This document shows positions 1 to 7,350 of a stretch of DNA of 25,122 nt, one piece after another. How positions within the stretch are numbered: the first letter of the stretch is position 1; the number at the start of each line of letters is the position of its first letter. The translations under genes and the position numbers were made by a program. The DNA comes from Corynebacterium sp. (lineage in GTDB: Bacteria; Actinomycetota; Actinomycetes; Mycobacteriales; Mycobacteriaceae): NCBI RefSeq assembly GCF_030826625.1, contig NZ_JAPJNQ010000025.1, forward strand, positions 1,192-26,313, written 5' to 3'. The notes under the pieces are model-generated. The model did not search any database. It was not told where the DNA came from and saw nothing but the letters and a program-made list of their open reading frames with translations.

Positions 1-356
1 GTGCTATGGACGTCTTCAACTCGCTGCCGTTACCACGGACTCCGTCGCACATCAGCGCGGCAACAGCAGGGGAAACAGCGCAGCATGAAAGTCACACCCT
101 TACAGTTTCCTGTGAAAGGCGCACCACTATTGCGGTTACCCGTGCAGTATATTATCAGCGTATTTCGATTCTGTCGCCTCGTGGGGGTGGATTTTTCATT
201 TAAGTTTTCTAGCTGCACGAATCGCGAATCTTTTGCAGACGGAAACACTTATCGGTTCTCCGTGGCGAACGATCACCGGATTCTTCGTAATCGCAAGAAA
301 GCATCGCTCGAGACACCCCGCATACCAGGCAGTATCAGGCAACCCTTAACGACGCA
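1..356. other. Non-coding stretch downstream of atpI, probable atpI-atpB intergenic region
   Basis: No convincing gene is seen here. Short open frames exist on both strands, but their translations have no recognisable family pattern. On the minus strand the stretch follows the atpI stop codon, and in related actinobacteria the next gene is atpB. The start of atpB is not identifiable before the window edge; a minus-strand frame from the ATG at 52 runs off the edge but does not resemble an ATP synthase a subunit. A minus-strand AT-rich -10-like element lies at about 146-156. The stretch is therefore most likely the leader and promoter region of the ATP synthase operon, by inference from gene order. 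Confidence 0.45.
146..178 (-). promoter_or_regulatory. Candidate promoter for the downstream atp operon
   Basis: The minus strand reads TGATAATATACT, which contains an actinobacterial -10 match TATACT (151-146) and an overlapping GATAAT. The -35 side is weak (GGCGAC at 178-173). It points away from atpI toward the expected atpB. The call rests on sequence match and position only. Confidence 0.35.
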
Positions 357-827
357 CTAGCCAACGAAAGTGACTTTCGAGGTGACGATCGCCCAAACTT
401 CTGTTCCCAGAGTCAATACCAGCACAACCACAACTGTCACAAACAAAGAAAGAGTGTGATAAAAGTCTAAGTCTCGAATCGCGAATAAGACGAATACGAG
501 AACCACAATCTTTAGTAACCAAGTTCCCAACACCACAGCCATGGTGTTTGCCGGAGTACTTTGCGAGGTCAATAGAACACTCACTGCAGTCAGCAATACA
601 AAACTTCCACCAATAGCGGCACCGAGCAATACGCCCGAGAGTCCTGGTAATCCTGCCACTGCACCCCAGACAACGAGCGAAGCAACCGTGGCAATAAGCA
701 GCGCCCGACTACCAAGCTTCAGTCCGCGCTTGAGCGGCAAAGTATGGTCTTCGTACGGGGAAACAGCTCCAGCCCCTGCGCCTGTCTCCGGCCCCTCGTG
801 AAGAGAAGAATCGTTCGTGTTTGTCAT
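357..827 (-). CDS. atpI: ATP synthase accessory protein AtpI-like, small integral membrane protein
   Basis: This is a 156-residue protein with a polar N-terminal tail of about 35 residues and four hydrophobic segments, near residues 42-60, 63-87, 95-117 and 125-148. The third segment has the pattern GTWLLKIVVL, with a lysine inside the membrane stretch, as in AtpI/Unc1-type proteins that assist assembly of the F0 ring. Sequence identity in this family is low, so the call leans on size, topology and position between wecA and the expected atpB. Two tandem ATG codons occur (830 and 827). The AAGGA ribosome site is only 3 nt from the first and 6 nt from the second, so I chose 827. An 85-nt gap separates it from wecA upstream, and it is probably cotranscribed with that gene. 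Confidence 0.7.
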   Translation of the reverse strand: MTNTNDSSLHEGPETGAGAGAVSPYEDHTLPLKRGLKLGSRALLIATVASLVVWGAVAGLPGLSGVLLGAAIGGSFVLLTAVSVLLTSQSTPANTMAVVLGTWLLKIVVLVFVLFAIRDLDFYHTLSLFVTVVVVLVLTLGTEVWAIVTSKVTFVG

Positions 828-915
828 CATAAATCCTTGTTTAATACCTATGTATACGAGCTATTACTCAAATTATCAGCGGTTGCGAGACGCCTGCCCT
901 GCGGACAGTATGACC

Positions 916-2091
916 TCAGAAGGGAGGACGATTGGCGACGAATCTCAAAGGCGGTTGCGTTCTACCAATTTTTCCCGCCCGCAACGGAATCATCGTGACA
1001 AACCCCGCCGCAGTTAAAGCTGAAATCGTTCCTGTGATCGCAAGCCAAGATGGCACTACCGAAAAACTCACTGCGCCAAATGCCACAACAGCCACCCAAA
1101 GATACAGCACCAAGACTGTCCGTCGATGGGTATGCCCCAGGGATAATAGCCGGTGATGAATATGCTGCTTGTCCGCAGCCATCGGCGATTGTCCGCGAGC
1201 AAGCCGACGCACAACGGCAAGAATCAGATCCAGTACGGGAACAAAAATTGCTGCCAGCACCACAATAAACGGCGAAATAAGCGCGACAATATCTGCAGTG
1301 CCATATAACGCCATATTAATTTTCCCGCTGGCCGAAGTTGCTGCTGCAGCCAACAAAGTCCCAATGAGCATGGATCCGGAATCCCCCATGAAAATCCGTG
1401 AGGGTTCAAAATTATGCGGCAAAAACCCTGCACAAATGCCGACCAAGCCAGCGGCGATGATTGCTGGTGGGTAGGCTGACACTGCTCCACCTTGGTCGTA
1501 AAGCACCGTCAGCGAAAAGACTAGGATTGCACCACCAGCAATCATTCCGAGCCCAGCCGCTAAACCATCGAGACCATCAACAAAATTGATGGCGTTAATC
1601 AGCGTGACCGTAAACAATACAGTCAAGATCAGAGACTGGACTTGATCCAATACCACCGTCGTGCCATCACCAATAGGCAGGAACAGCAGCGTCCATGTCA
1701 AACCCAACAAACTCATAAGACAAGCGGCAACAACCTGGCCAACCAGTTTCACGACTGCACTCAGCTCAAACAAATCATCCAAGACACCAACCAGAACGAT
1801 TGCGAATGCAGACCACAGCACCGCCGTCATTTCCGGGGTTACAGGCATGAATCCGCGGTTCAAGGCTGGTAGCTGCGTCGCTAAAGCCATGGCAATCAAA
1901 AACCCGCTGAACATCGCCACACCGCCGAGCCTCGGTGTTGGTTGGGTATGCACGTCGCGGGCTCGAATCTCAGCGATCCTGCCGGAGCGGATCATCAGGT
2001 TGCGCACTGCGCCAGTAACCAAAAAGGTCACGACAGCAGCTACTAACAGCACCAGACCAAGTTCCCGAAGTGGAATGCCCGCCGCTCCCAT
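916..2091 (-). CDS. wecA: Undecaprenyl-phosphate glycosyl-1-phosphate transferase (WecA/MraY family)
   Basis: This 391-residue polytopic membrane enzyme moves a sugar-1-phosphate, probably GlcNAc-1-P, from a UDP-sugar onto decaprenyl or undecaprenyl phosphate at the cytoplasmic membrane. In mycolata this step starts the linker that joins arabinogalactan to peptidoglycan. Family motifs are visible in order: the Mg-binding DD pair in GVLDDLFEL (105-106), NAINFVDGLDG (166-176), FMGDSGS (234-240) and the His-rich loop HIHHR (310-314), which separates WecA-type enzymes from MraY. About eleven hydrophobic segments alternate with these loops. The start codon overlaps the stop of the upstream tsaC gene by one base (TAATG), suggesting translational coupling. 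WecA function is preferred over TagO-like activity because of the actinobacterial context; the sugar itself cannot be read from sequence. Confidence 0.9.
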   Translation of the reverse strand: MGAAGIPLRELGLVLLVAAVVTFLVTGAVRNLMIRSGRIAEIRARDVHTQPTPRLGGVAMFSGFLIAMALATQLPALNRGFMPVTPEMTAVLWSAFAIVLVGVLDDLFELSAVVKLVGQVVAACLMSLLGLTWTLLFLPIGDGTTVVLDQVQSLILTVLFTVTLINAINFVDGLDGLAAGLGMIAGGAILVFSLTVLYDQGGAVSAYPPAIIAAGLVGICAGFLPHNFEPSRIFMGDSGSMLIGTLLAAAATSASGKINMALYGTADIVALISPFIVVLAAIFVPVLDLILAVVRRLARGQSPMAADKQHIHHRLLSLGHTHRRTVLVLYLWVAVVAFGAVSFSVVPSWLAITGTISALTAAGFVTMIPLRAGKIGRTQPPLRFVANRPPF

Positions 2092-2753
2092 TAGCTACTC
2101 TTTCTACGCAGATCCTCCGCCGACAGCTCGAGAACCTCTGCTATTTGTTCTGTGCTGATAGCGCCTTCGCGTAAAACGACCGGGTTCGGCCCAGAAAGAT
2201 CAACGATGGTCGATGCCTGCCCTACGGGGCTTTCACCGTCATCGAGATAGACCTTGACGCTGCGCCCTAGCTGACGCTCGGCCTCAGTGACTGTGGTCGG
2301 AGACGTCTGGCCCGAGATATTCGCGGATGATACCGCCATTGGACCGACTTCGCGCAACAGCTCGATCGCAATCGGGTGTAGTGGCATGCGCAGCATCACA
2401 GTGCCGCGAGTATCGCCCAAGTCCCAAGGAAGGGACGGCGCCTGCGGAACAATCAACGATAAGCCACCAGGCCAAAAGGCCTCGATTAGCGTTTTCGTTT
2501 GCTCTGGGAATTCCCGCACGAGCCCCTGCACTGTTGCCCAGGAACCAACCAACACGGCAATCGGCATATCGCGACCGCGGTGTTTCGCAGCGAGTAACTG
2601 CGCCACCGCTTGGTTATCAAATGCGTTGCATCCTATGCCATACAAAGTATCGGTTGGCATGACGACCAACTCACCGTCACGCACAGCGCTGACGGCGGCA
2701 CGCAGCCCGGCTTCTCGCTGGTTGCGATCTTCGCAGGAATATGTCGTGCTCAT
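2091..2753 (-). CDS. tsaC: L-threonylcarbamoyladenylate synthase (TsaC/Sua5/YrdC family)
   Basis: This cytoplasmic enzyme makes threonylcarbamoyl-AMP from threonine, bicarbonate and ATP, the first step of t6A37 modification of ANN-decoding tRNAs. The 220 residues cover one YrdC domain: PTDTLYGIG (33-41), the KxR element in KHRGRDMP (57-64), WPGGLSL (94-100) and SSANISG (142-148). The Sua5 C-terminal domain is absent, so the protein is TsaC-like in length. An AGGAG lies 12 nt before the ATG, which is rather far. The gene sits between prmC and wecA in the conserved rho-prfA-prmC-tsaC-wecA order, with 65 nt to prmC and a one-base overlap with wecA. Its neighbours prfA and prmC also serve translation, so the run is partly a translation-quality operon. 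Confidence 0.92.
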   Translation of the reverse strand: MSTTYSCEDRNQREAGLRAAVSAVRDGELVVMPTDTLYGIGCNAFDNQAVAQLLAAKHRGRDMPIAVLVGSWATVQGLVREFPEQTKTLIEAFWPGGLSLIVPQAPSLPWDLGDTRGTVMLRMPLHPIAIELLREVGPMAVSSANISGQTSPTTVTEAERQLGRSVKVYLDDGESPVGQASTIVDLSGPNPVVLREGAISTEQIAEVLELSAEDLRRKSS

Positions 2754-2818
2754 CGCCGTTATCTACTCCTCGTTGGTCTCATTTTGCATCAACGTTATCC
2801 GTTATATACATCGCTTGC

Positions 2819-3727
2819 TCAGTTTACGCTTTTGGTTGCGGTCACAAACCGATCTCGTCCCGTGAGATCAGCGAGCGGTGCGATTTTTTCTAGCTTCGAT
2901 TGCGCGCGCAGCACTTCTTGGACCTGCTGCGAAGTCGTGTCATCATGTTCGATGCCTACCACCCCACCGCGGCGCAACAAGCGCGCTACCAGCGGTGCAA
3001 GGTGATCAATCACATCCATCCCCGTCTCGCCAGCAAAAACGGCGCTGTCTGGATCCGCATAGACTTCGGGGCTCAAACTCTCATCGCGCGGAACATACGG
3101 CGGATTCGACACAATCAGATCGATTCGGCCGTCGAATTCTGCGAGAAAATTCGCCTCACACACATCACCGTGGCGCAGTTCGTAGGAAATACCAGAACGC
3201 TTCTGCAGTTGAGTACGATTTTTCTCCGCCCATTCCATCGCTTCAGGGGAATATTCCACCCCAATAACCTGCACATTCGGAACTTCATGAGCGATAAAAG
3301 CAGCCAATGCGCCAGTACCGGTACACAAATCTAGTACCAGCGGCGAATCTCCAGTGCGCTGTGCACCTATGCCAGCATTTTTAAGCTTGTCGACGGCCCA
3401 TTGCGCGAGCACTTCTGTTTCCGGGCGCGGAATAAAAACACCTGGCCCCACCAATAACTCCAGTGGGCCAAACGGCGCCGAGCCTATGATGTGTTGCAGC
3501 GGTTGCCTGCGTTCACGACGAGCAATCGCCTCGGCAAGTCCGAGTGGGGCTGGCTCGCGCAAATGCATGAACACCTCTGTGGACGCAACATCGAGAAAAT
3601 GTGCGGCTAGCAGGCGCGCCTCCCCGGCGGCATTCGAGATCCCAGCAGCAGCGAATCGCTGCGTGGCATCTTGAATTACCTCATGAAGGATCTTCGCCGT
3701 AGCTCCGGTCGATGGAACTGAGCTCAC
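2819..3727 (-). CDS. prmC: Peptide chain release factor N5-glutamine methyltransferase
   Basis: PrmC uses S-adenosylmethionine to methylate the glutamine of the GGQ motif in release factors, raising termination efficiency. The 302-residue protein has the helical N-terminal substrate-recognition domain (about 1-95), the family element FIPRPETEVL (98-107), SAM motif I DLCTGTGALA (133-142), and the catalytic NPPY (208-211) followed by VPRDE. It begins with GTG at 3727, only 6 nt after the prfA stop, with a purine-rich CGAGGCG inside the end of prfA as a possible ribosome site. Placement directly after prfA, its substrate, is the classical arrangement and supports the call. No truncation is seen. 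Confidence 0.95.
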   Translation of the reverse strand: MSSVPSTGATAKILHEVIQDATQRFAAAGISNAAGEARLLAAHFLDVASTEVFMHLREPAPLGLAEAIARRERRQPLQHIIGSAPFGPLELLVGPGVFIPRPETEVLAQWAVDKLKNAGIGAQRTGDSPLVLDLCTGTGALAAFIAHEVPNVQVIGVEYSPEAMEWAEKNRTQLQKRSGISYELRHGDVCEANFLAEFDGRIDLIVSNPPYVPRDESLSPEVYADPDSAVFAGETGMDVIDHLAPLVARLLRRGGVVGIEHDDTTSQQVQEVLRAQSKLEKIAPLADLTGRDRFVTATKSVN

Positions 3728-3733
3728 CGCGAA

Positions 3734-4807
3734 CTATTTCGCCTCGAGGCGTTCGGCACGTTCCTGATCCTGCAAAGCTTTGATCAGATCGTGCATGTCA
3801 CCGTTGAGCACGCTGTCTAAGTTGCTGGCCTTATAACCGATACGGTGGTCCGCAATCCGGTTTTCTGGCCAGTTGTAGGTACGAATACGTTCGGAACGAT
3901 CCATAGAACGGACCTGGGATGCACGCTGCTCACCGGCTTCAGCGTCTGCTTTTTCCCGCTCAATCTGGTCAAGACGAGCCTGCAAGACTTGCATGGCGCG
4001 TGCTTTGTTCTGAATCTGGGAGCGCTCCTGCTGGCAGGTCACCACCAAGCCCGTCGGCAAGTGAGTGATACGCACCGCAGAGTCGGTGGTGTTAACTCCC
4101 TGGCCGCCTTTACCCGAGGAACGGTAAACGTCGATACGCAGATCTTTTTCATTGATATCGACGGATTCCACCTCATCAGGCTCGGGGTAGACCAGCACAC
4201 CAGCGGCAGAGGTCTGAATGCGGCCCTGAGATTCTGTCACCGGCACGCGCTGCACACGGTGAACGCCGCCTTCGTATTTGAAGAACGCCCACGCGCCATC
4301 GCGACCTGGGGTTTTCGCACGGAAGGAGATCGTCATATCCTTCACTCCACCCAAGTCGGATTCGTTTAGGGCCAAGACGTTCCACGCGAATCCAGCTTTA
4401 TCAGCGAAGCGCTCATACATGCGCGCCAGATCAGCGGCGAACAACGCAGCTTCTTCTCCACCCGCGCCTGCTTTGATCTCCATGATGATGTCTTCGGAAT
4501 CCTGCGGATCACGCGGAGCAAGCAAGTCAGCGAGTTTTTCTTGTAGCTGTTCGACTTTTTCCGCGAGTTCTTCCGCCTCCGCTTGAAAATCATGATCCTC
4601 ATAGGCCATTTCACGCGCGGCTTCGAGGTCATCCTGCGCCGCGGTGAGCTCTTCGTACGTGATCATGATTGGCCGCAACTCGGCGTAGCGCTTCGAGAGC
4701 TTGCCGAATTGTGCTTGGTCCCCAGCGATCGACGGATCCGCCATCTGGGCTTCAATGCCCTGATATTCGGAGACGACATCGTCGACAAGCGATACCTCAT
4801 TAGCCAT
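3734..4807 (-). CDS. prfA: Peptide chain release factor 1
   Basis: RF1 recognises UAA and UAG stop codons and triggers hydrolysis of peptidyl-tRNA on the ribosome. The 357-residue protein has the usual length. The codon-recognition tripeptide PVT (189-191, in RVPVTESQGR) marks it as RF1 rather than RF2, whose motif is SPF. The catalytic GGQ (234-236, in SGKGGQGVNTTDSAVR) follows. The N-terminal third is a helical, Glu-rich coiled-coil-like domain. Only 3 nt separate the rho stop from this ATG, so it is surely cotranscribed with rho and probably translationally coupled; prmC follows after 6 nt. Confidence 0.96.
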   Translation of the reverse strand: MANEVSLVDDVVSEYQGIEAQMADPSIAGDQAQFGKLSKRYAELRPIMITYEELTAAQDDLEAAREMAYEDHDFQAEAEELAEKVEQLQEKLADLLAPRDPQDSEDIIMEIKAGAGGEEAALFAADLARMYERFADKAGFAWNVLALNESDLGGVKDMTISFRAKTPGRDGAWAFFKYEGGVHRVQRVPVTESQGRIQTSAAGVLVYPEPDEVESVDINEKDLRIDVYRSSGKGGQGVNTTDSAVRITHLPTGLVVTCQQERSQIQNKARAMQVLQARLDQIEREKADAEAGEQRASQVRSMDRSERIRTYNWPENRIADHRIGYKASNLDSVLNGDMHDLIKALQDQERAERLEAK

Positions 4808-4810
4808 GGA

Positions 4811-6886
4811 TTATTCCTCTTCTTCAAGTGCCGCTGCCATCGGGGCAGACGATGCAACCTGCATCAAGAATTCGCCGTTCGATTTAGTCTTCCGCAACTG
4901 CTTGATCAGCAAATCGATCGCCTGGTGTGAATCCAATGCAGACAGAATTCGGCGTAGCTTCGTCATGATGCGGGCTTCTTCCGGTACCAACAGTAGTTCG
5001 TCCTTACGGGTACCCGATGGGTTGACATCGACGGCTGGGAATACACGGCGTTCGGAGATACCACGATCCAGCTTGAGCTCAGCATTGCCGGTGCCCTTGA
5101 ACTCCTCGAAGATCACAGTATCGCCGGTCGAACCGGTCTCCACCATGGCGGTGGCGATGATCGTCAGCGAACCGCCGTTTTCGATATTGCGGGCGGCACC
5201 CAAGAAACGCTTCGGTGGATACAGCGCGTTCGAGTCCACACCACCCGACAGGATTCGGCCCGATGCTGGCGAGGAATTGTTGTAGGCGCGACCCAAACGA
5301 GTAATCGAATCCAGCAAGACGACGACATCTTGGCCCTGCTCGACCAACCGCTTCGCACGCTCAATAGCCAGCTCAGCGACAGCGGTGTGCTCTGACGGTG
5401 GGCGGTCAAAAGTCGAGGCTATGACCTCGCCGTTGACGCTACGCTGCATATCCGTGACTTCTTCGGGGCGCTCGTCGACAAGCACGACCATCAAGTAGCA
5501 CTCAGGGTTGTTCGTCGAGATCGCATTCGCGATATTTTGCAAGATCGTGGTCTTACCCGCCTTAGGCGGCGAGACAATCAACGCACGCTGACCTTTACCA
5601 ATCGGCATAATCAAATCGATCACGCGGGTAGTCAAGATCTTCGGGTCGGTTTCCAGACGCAGACGCTTATTTGGGTACAGCGGGGTCAGCTTGCTGAACT
5701 GCGGACGCTGCTTAGCTTCTTCCGGGTGCAGTCCGTTGACCGTTTCAACGAATACCATCTGGTTGTATTTCTTGCGGTTGCGACCCTTCCCGTGAGATTG
5801 CCCACCGCCGGTCATTTTCACCTTTCCGGTGAGGTAATCGCCGGTACGCAAGTGGAAACGACGAACCAAGTTGGTGTTGACGAAAACGTCTAACGAACTT
5901 GGACGATAACCGGTGGTACGCAAGAACGCTGCGTTGCCGTCAACGACCTCAAGGATGCCAGCTACTTCTTGGAGGCCATTATTGCGGTCGTTATTACGAT
6001 TCTCGTTATTGCGATCATCCTGGTTGCGGCTATCGTCACCGCGGTTATCCCGGTTATCGCGGTTGTTGTCACCGTGGTTGCTGCGGTTGCCATCGTTATT
6101 ATTGTCACGGTTGCTATCACGGTGACGGTTACCGCGCTCAGCACGGTCACCGCGTTCATCATGATCATCCCGGTCATCGCTTGGGATATCGTTGTTGCGG
6201 TTCTGGTTGTTCTCGGTTAAACGACGCACCCGGCGCCCACGACGCCCACGACGGGAGTTCCCGTCACCGCTTTTACGGTGCTCAACCTGCTGGTTTTCAG
6301 CACCATTCGGGTCTTGTTGATGATCACTGACGCCAGCAGTCTGTGCAGCCTCAACAGCGGCAGTTTCCTGGTCAGCCCTTTCGGCACCAGCGGTGGTGTT
6401 CTCAGTTCGGTGCGATTGTGCGGAACCATCCCGGCGCGCGGGTTTCTGATTATTGTGGCCGCCTCCGTCGTTATGATTTGCCCGTGCTTTTGCACGAATG
6501 CGCCGTGCACGACGAGCAGCTGCGGGTGACGGGTTGTCGTTGTCATCGTGGGAGTGTTGTTGCTCATTGCCCGAAGTGGCGTCACCAGCATGCTCGTTGC
6601 CCACAGAAACTTGCTCTGTAGTCACATTGCCCGCAGGCACGTCTCCTGCCGCCGCGATAGCTTCATGTGCATTCAACTCTGCAGCCTGGCGTGCTTGCAT
6701 TTCAGATTTTTTCTTCCGAGGAAGCGGCTTTTCGGTGGATTTACGTGGCACCTTGCCTGTCTCGATGGCCATGATCAGCTCACCTTTGCGCAGTGCGGTG
6801 ATACTCTTCAACCCTTTTTCAAGAGCAAGCGCCCGGAGTTCAGGCAACTTCATGGAATACAGATCTGGGTTGTCCGTTGTGCTCAC
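4811..6886 (-). CDS. rho: Transcription termination factor Rho with a long disordered N-terminal insert
   Basis: Rho is the hexameric RNA-dependent ATPase/translocase that ends transcription of untranslated RNA. I chose the GTG at 6886 because AAAGGA sits 5 nt upstream; a longer frame reaching the GTG at 6931 has no ribosome site. The product is 691 residues. The Rho-N helical domain (about 10-50) is followed by a very long low-complexity segment (about 60-305) that ends in a stretch dominated by Arg, Asp and Asn (about 224-304). Next come the primary RNA-binding fold (DVFVNTNLVRRFHLRTGDY, about 333-351) and the ATPase domain, with Walker A SPPKAGKTT (439-447), Walker B VVVLLD (521-526) and the arginine-rich secondary site. 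Long N-terminal inserts are known in actinobacterial Rho; the RDN-type repeats here are unusually regular. Confidence 0.96.
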   Translation of the reverse strand: MSTTDNPDLYSMKLPELRALALEKGLKSITALRKGELIMAIETGKVPRKSTEKPLPRKKKSEMQARQAAELNAHEAIAAAGDVPAGNVTTEQVSVGNEHAGDATSGNEQQHSHDDNDNPSPAAARRARRIRAKARANHNDGGGHNNQKPARRDGSAQSHRTENTTAGAERADQETAAVEAAQTAGVSDHQQDPNGAENQQVEHRKSGDGNSRRGRRGRRVRRLTENNQNRNNDIPSDDRDDHDERGDRAERGNRHRDSNRDNNNDGNRSNHGDNNRDNRDNRGDDSRNQDDRNNENRNNDRNNGLQEVAGILEVVDGNAAFLRTTGYRPSSLDVFVNTNLVRRFHLRTGDYLTGKVKMTGGGQSHGKGRNRKKYNQMVFVETVNGLHPEEAKQRPQFSKLTPLYPNKRLRLETDPKILTTRVIDLIMPIGKGQRALIVSPPKAGKTTILQNIANAISTNNPECYLMVVLVDERPEEVTDMQRSVNGEVIASTFDRPPSEHTAVAELAIERAKRLVEQGQDVVVLLDSITRLGRAYNNSSPASGRILSGGVDSNALYPPKRFLGAARNIENGGSLTIIATAMVETGSTGDTVIFEEFKGTGNAELKLDRGISERRVFPAVDVNPSGTRKDELLLVPEEARIMTKLRRILSALDSHQAIDLLIKQLRKTKSNGEFLMQVASSAPMAAALEEEE

Positions 6887-6891
6887 GGATG

Positions 6892-6897
6892 TCCTTT
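6892..6897 (-). promoter_or_regulatory. Ribosome binding site fixing the rho start
   Basis: AAAGGA lies 5 nt upstream of the GTG at 6886 on the minus strand. No comparable site precedes the in-frame GTG at 6931, so the shorter Rho product is favoured. Confidence 0.7.
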
Positions 6898-7222
6898 CGC
6901 GTCGATGTTCTCGCGTAATTGGGGTGGCCACCGAAGATTCGGCTGGCCGAGGCTCTACAACCGGCTGTGCTAGAAGAAGCAGATTTTACGGAAAATTGCA
7001 GGATTGCTGCAGGACAGTTCCGACATCCAACGTTCCACACGCAGCGCGGTGATTGTAGATGAAAGTGAAAACCACATTCCAAAATCTTGCAGATCTTCCC
7101 CGTTTGGGCTCATGCCATGGTGGTTCCGTTGGCCCCGGTAAGCGACAGCACGTCGATGAGCAACGCCAACGTCGAAAAGCACCATTGTGGCACGGGTTTT
7201 CGCAAGATTTTGAAATAACCGT

Positions 7223-7247
7223 GTAGGCGGCAAAAGCGCCTGCCTAC
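7223..7247. promoter_or_regulatory. Bulged GC-rich hairpin in the candidate rho leader
   Basis: GTAGGC (7223-7228) pairs with GCCTAC (7242-7247) and GGC (7229-7231) pairs with GCC (7238-7240), leaving T7241 as a bulge and a six-base loop. No T-run follows on either strand, so an ordinary intrinsic terminator is unlikely. It would fold in an RNA read toward rho. Confidence 0.45.
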
Positions 7248-7261
7248 CGATTTCAGAGACT

Positions 7262-7267
7262 AGTGTA
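7262..7267 (-). promoter_or_regulatory. Candidate -10 element of the rho promoter
   Basis: The minus strand reads TACACT, a good match to the actinobacterial TAnnnT consensus. It would place transcription initiation near 7255 and give rho a leader of about 370 nt. No good -35 is seen. Confidence 0.4.
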
Positions 7268-7337
7268 GCGCACATCAATCCCATTCCCCACTTGGGGTTG
7301 TTGTGTCGTTGACCATAACGTGTGACGAACAGACGGC

Positions 7338-7343
7338 TAGACT
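7338..7343 (+). promoter_or_regulatory. Candidate -10 element giving a leaderless ligase mRNA
   Basis: TAGACT is followed by 7 nt and then the ATG at 7351, the spacing expected if transcription starts at the start codon. A TTGACC at 7309-7314 is too far away (23 nt) to be its normal -35. Confidence 0.45.
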
Positions 7344-7350
7344 TGGATTT

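Larger units (their letters stand above)
6887..7350. other. Divergent control region between rho and the acyl-CoA ligase gene
   Basis: This 464-bp stretch has no convincing gene; short frames on the minus strand show no family pattern. It holds an 11-bp perfect inverted repeat, CAAAATCTTGC at 7080-7090 with GCAAGATTTTG at 7202-7212. It also holds a bulged GC-rich hairpin at 7223-7247, a CCCCA-CT-TGGGG palindrome at 7286-7297 and -10-like hexamers for both directions. Together these suggest a long structured rho leader on the minus strand and a short or absent leader for the ligase. The stretch is regulatory by inference. Confidence 0.6.

Noticed and set aside
1..360. A plus-strand open frame of 119 codons at the window start
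   Set aside because: Its translation has no family pattern or ribosome site, and gene order predicts the minus-strand atpI-atpB gap here.
1661..2865. Plus-strand frames of 165 and 192 codons antisense to wecA and tsaC
   Set aside because: Both wecA and tsaC show full motif sets on the minus strand; the antisense products match nothing recognisable.
5969..6220. A hydrophobic 83-codon plus-strand frame antisense to rho
   Set aside because: It is the mirror of the Asn/Asp/Arg repeat codons of Rho; the Val/Ile-rich product is a by-product of that repeat, not a membrane protein gene.
7223..7247. Intrinsic terminator between rho and the ligase gene
   Set aside because: The stem is good, but no T-run follows in either direction and the flanking genes are divergent, so a terminator has no obvious client.
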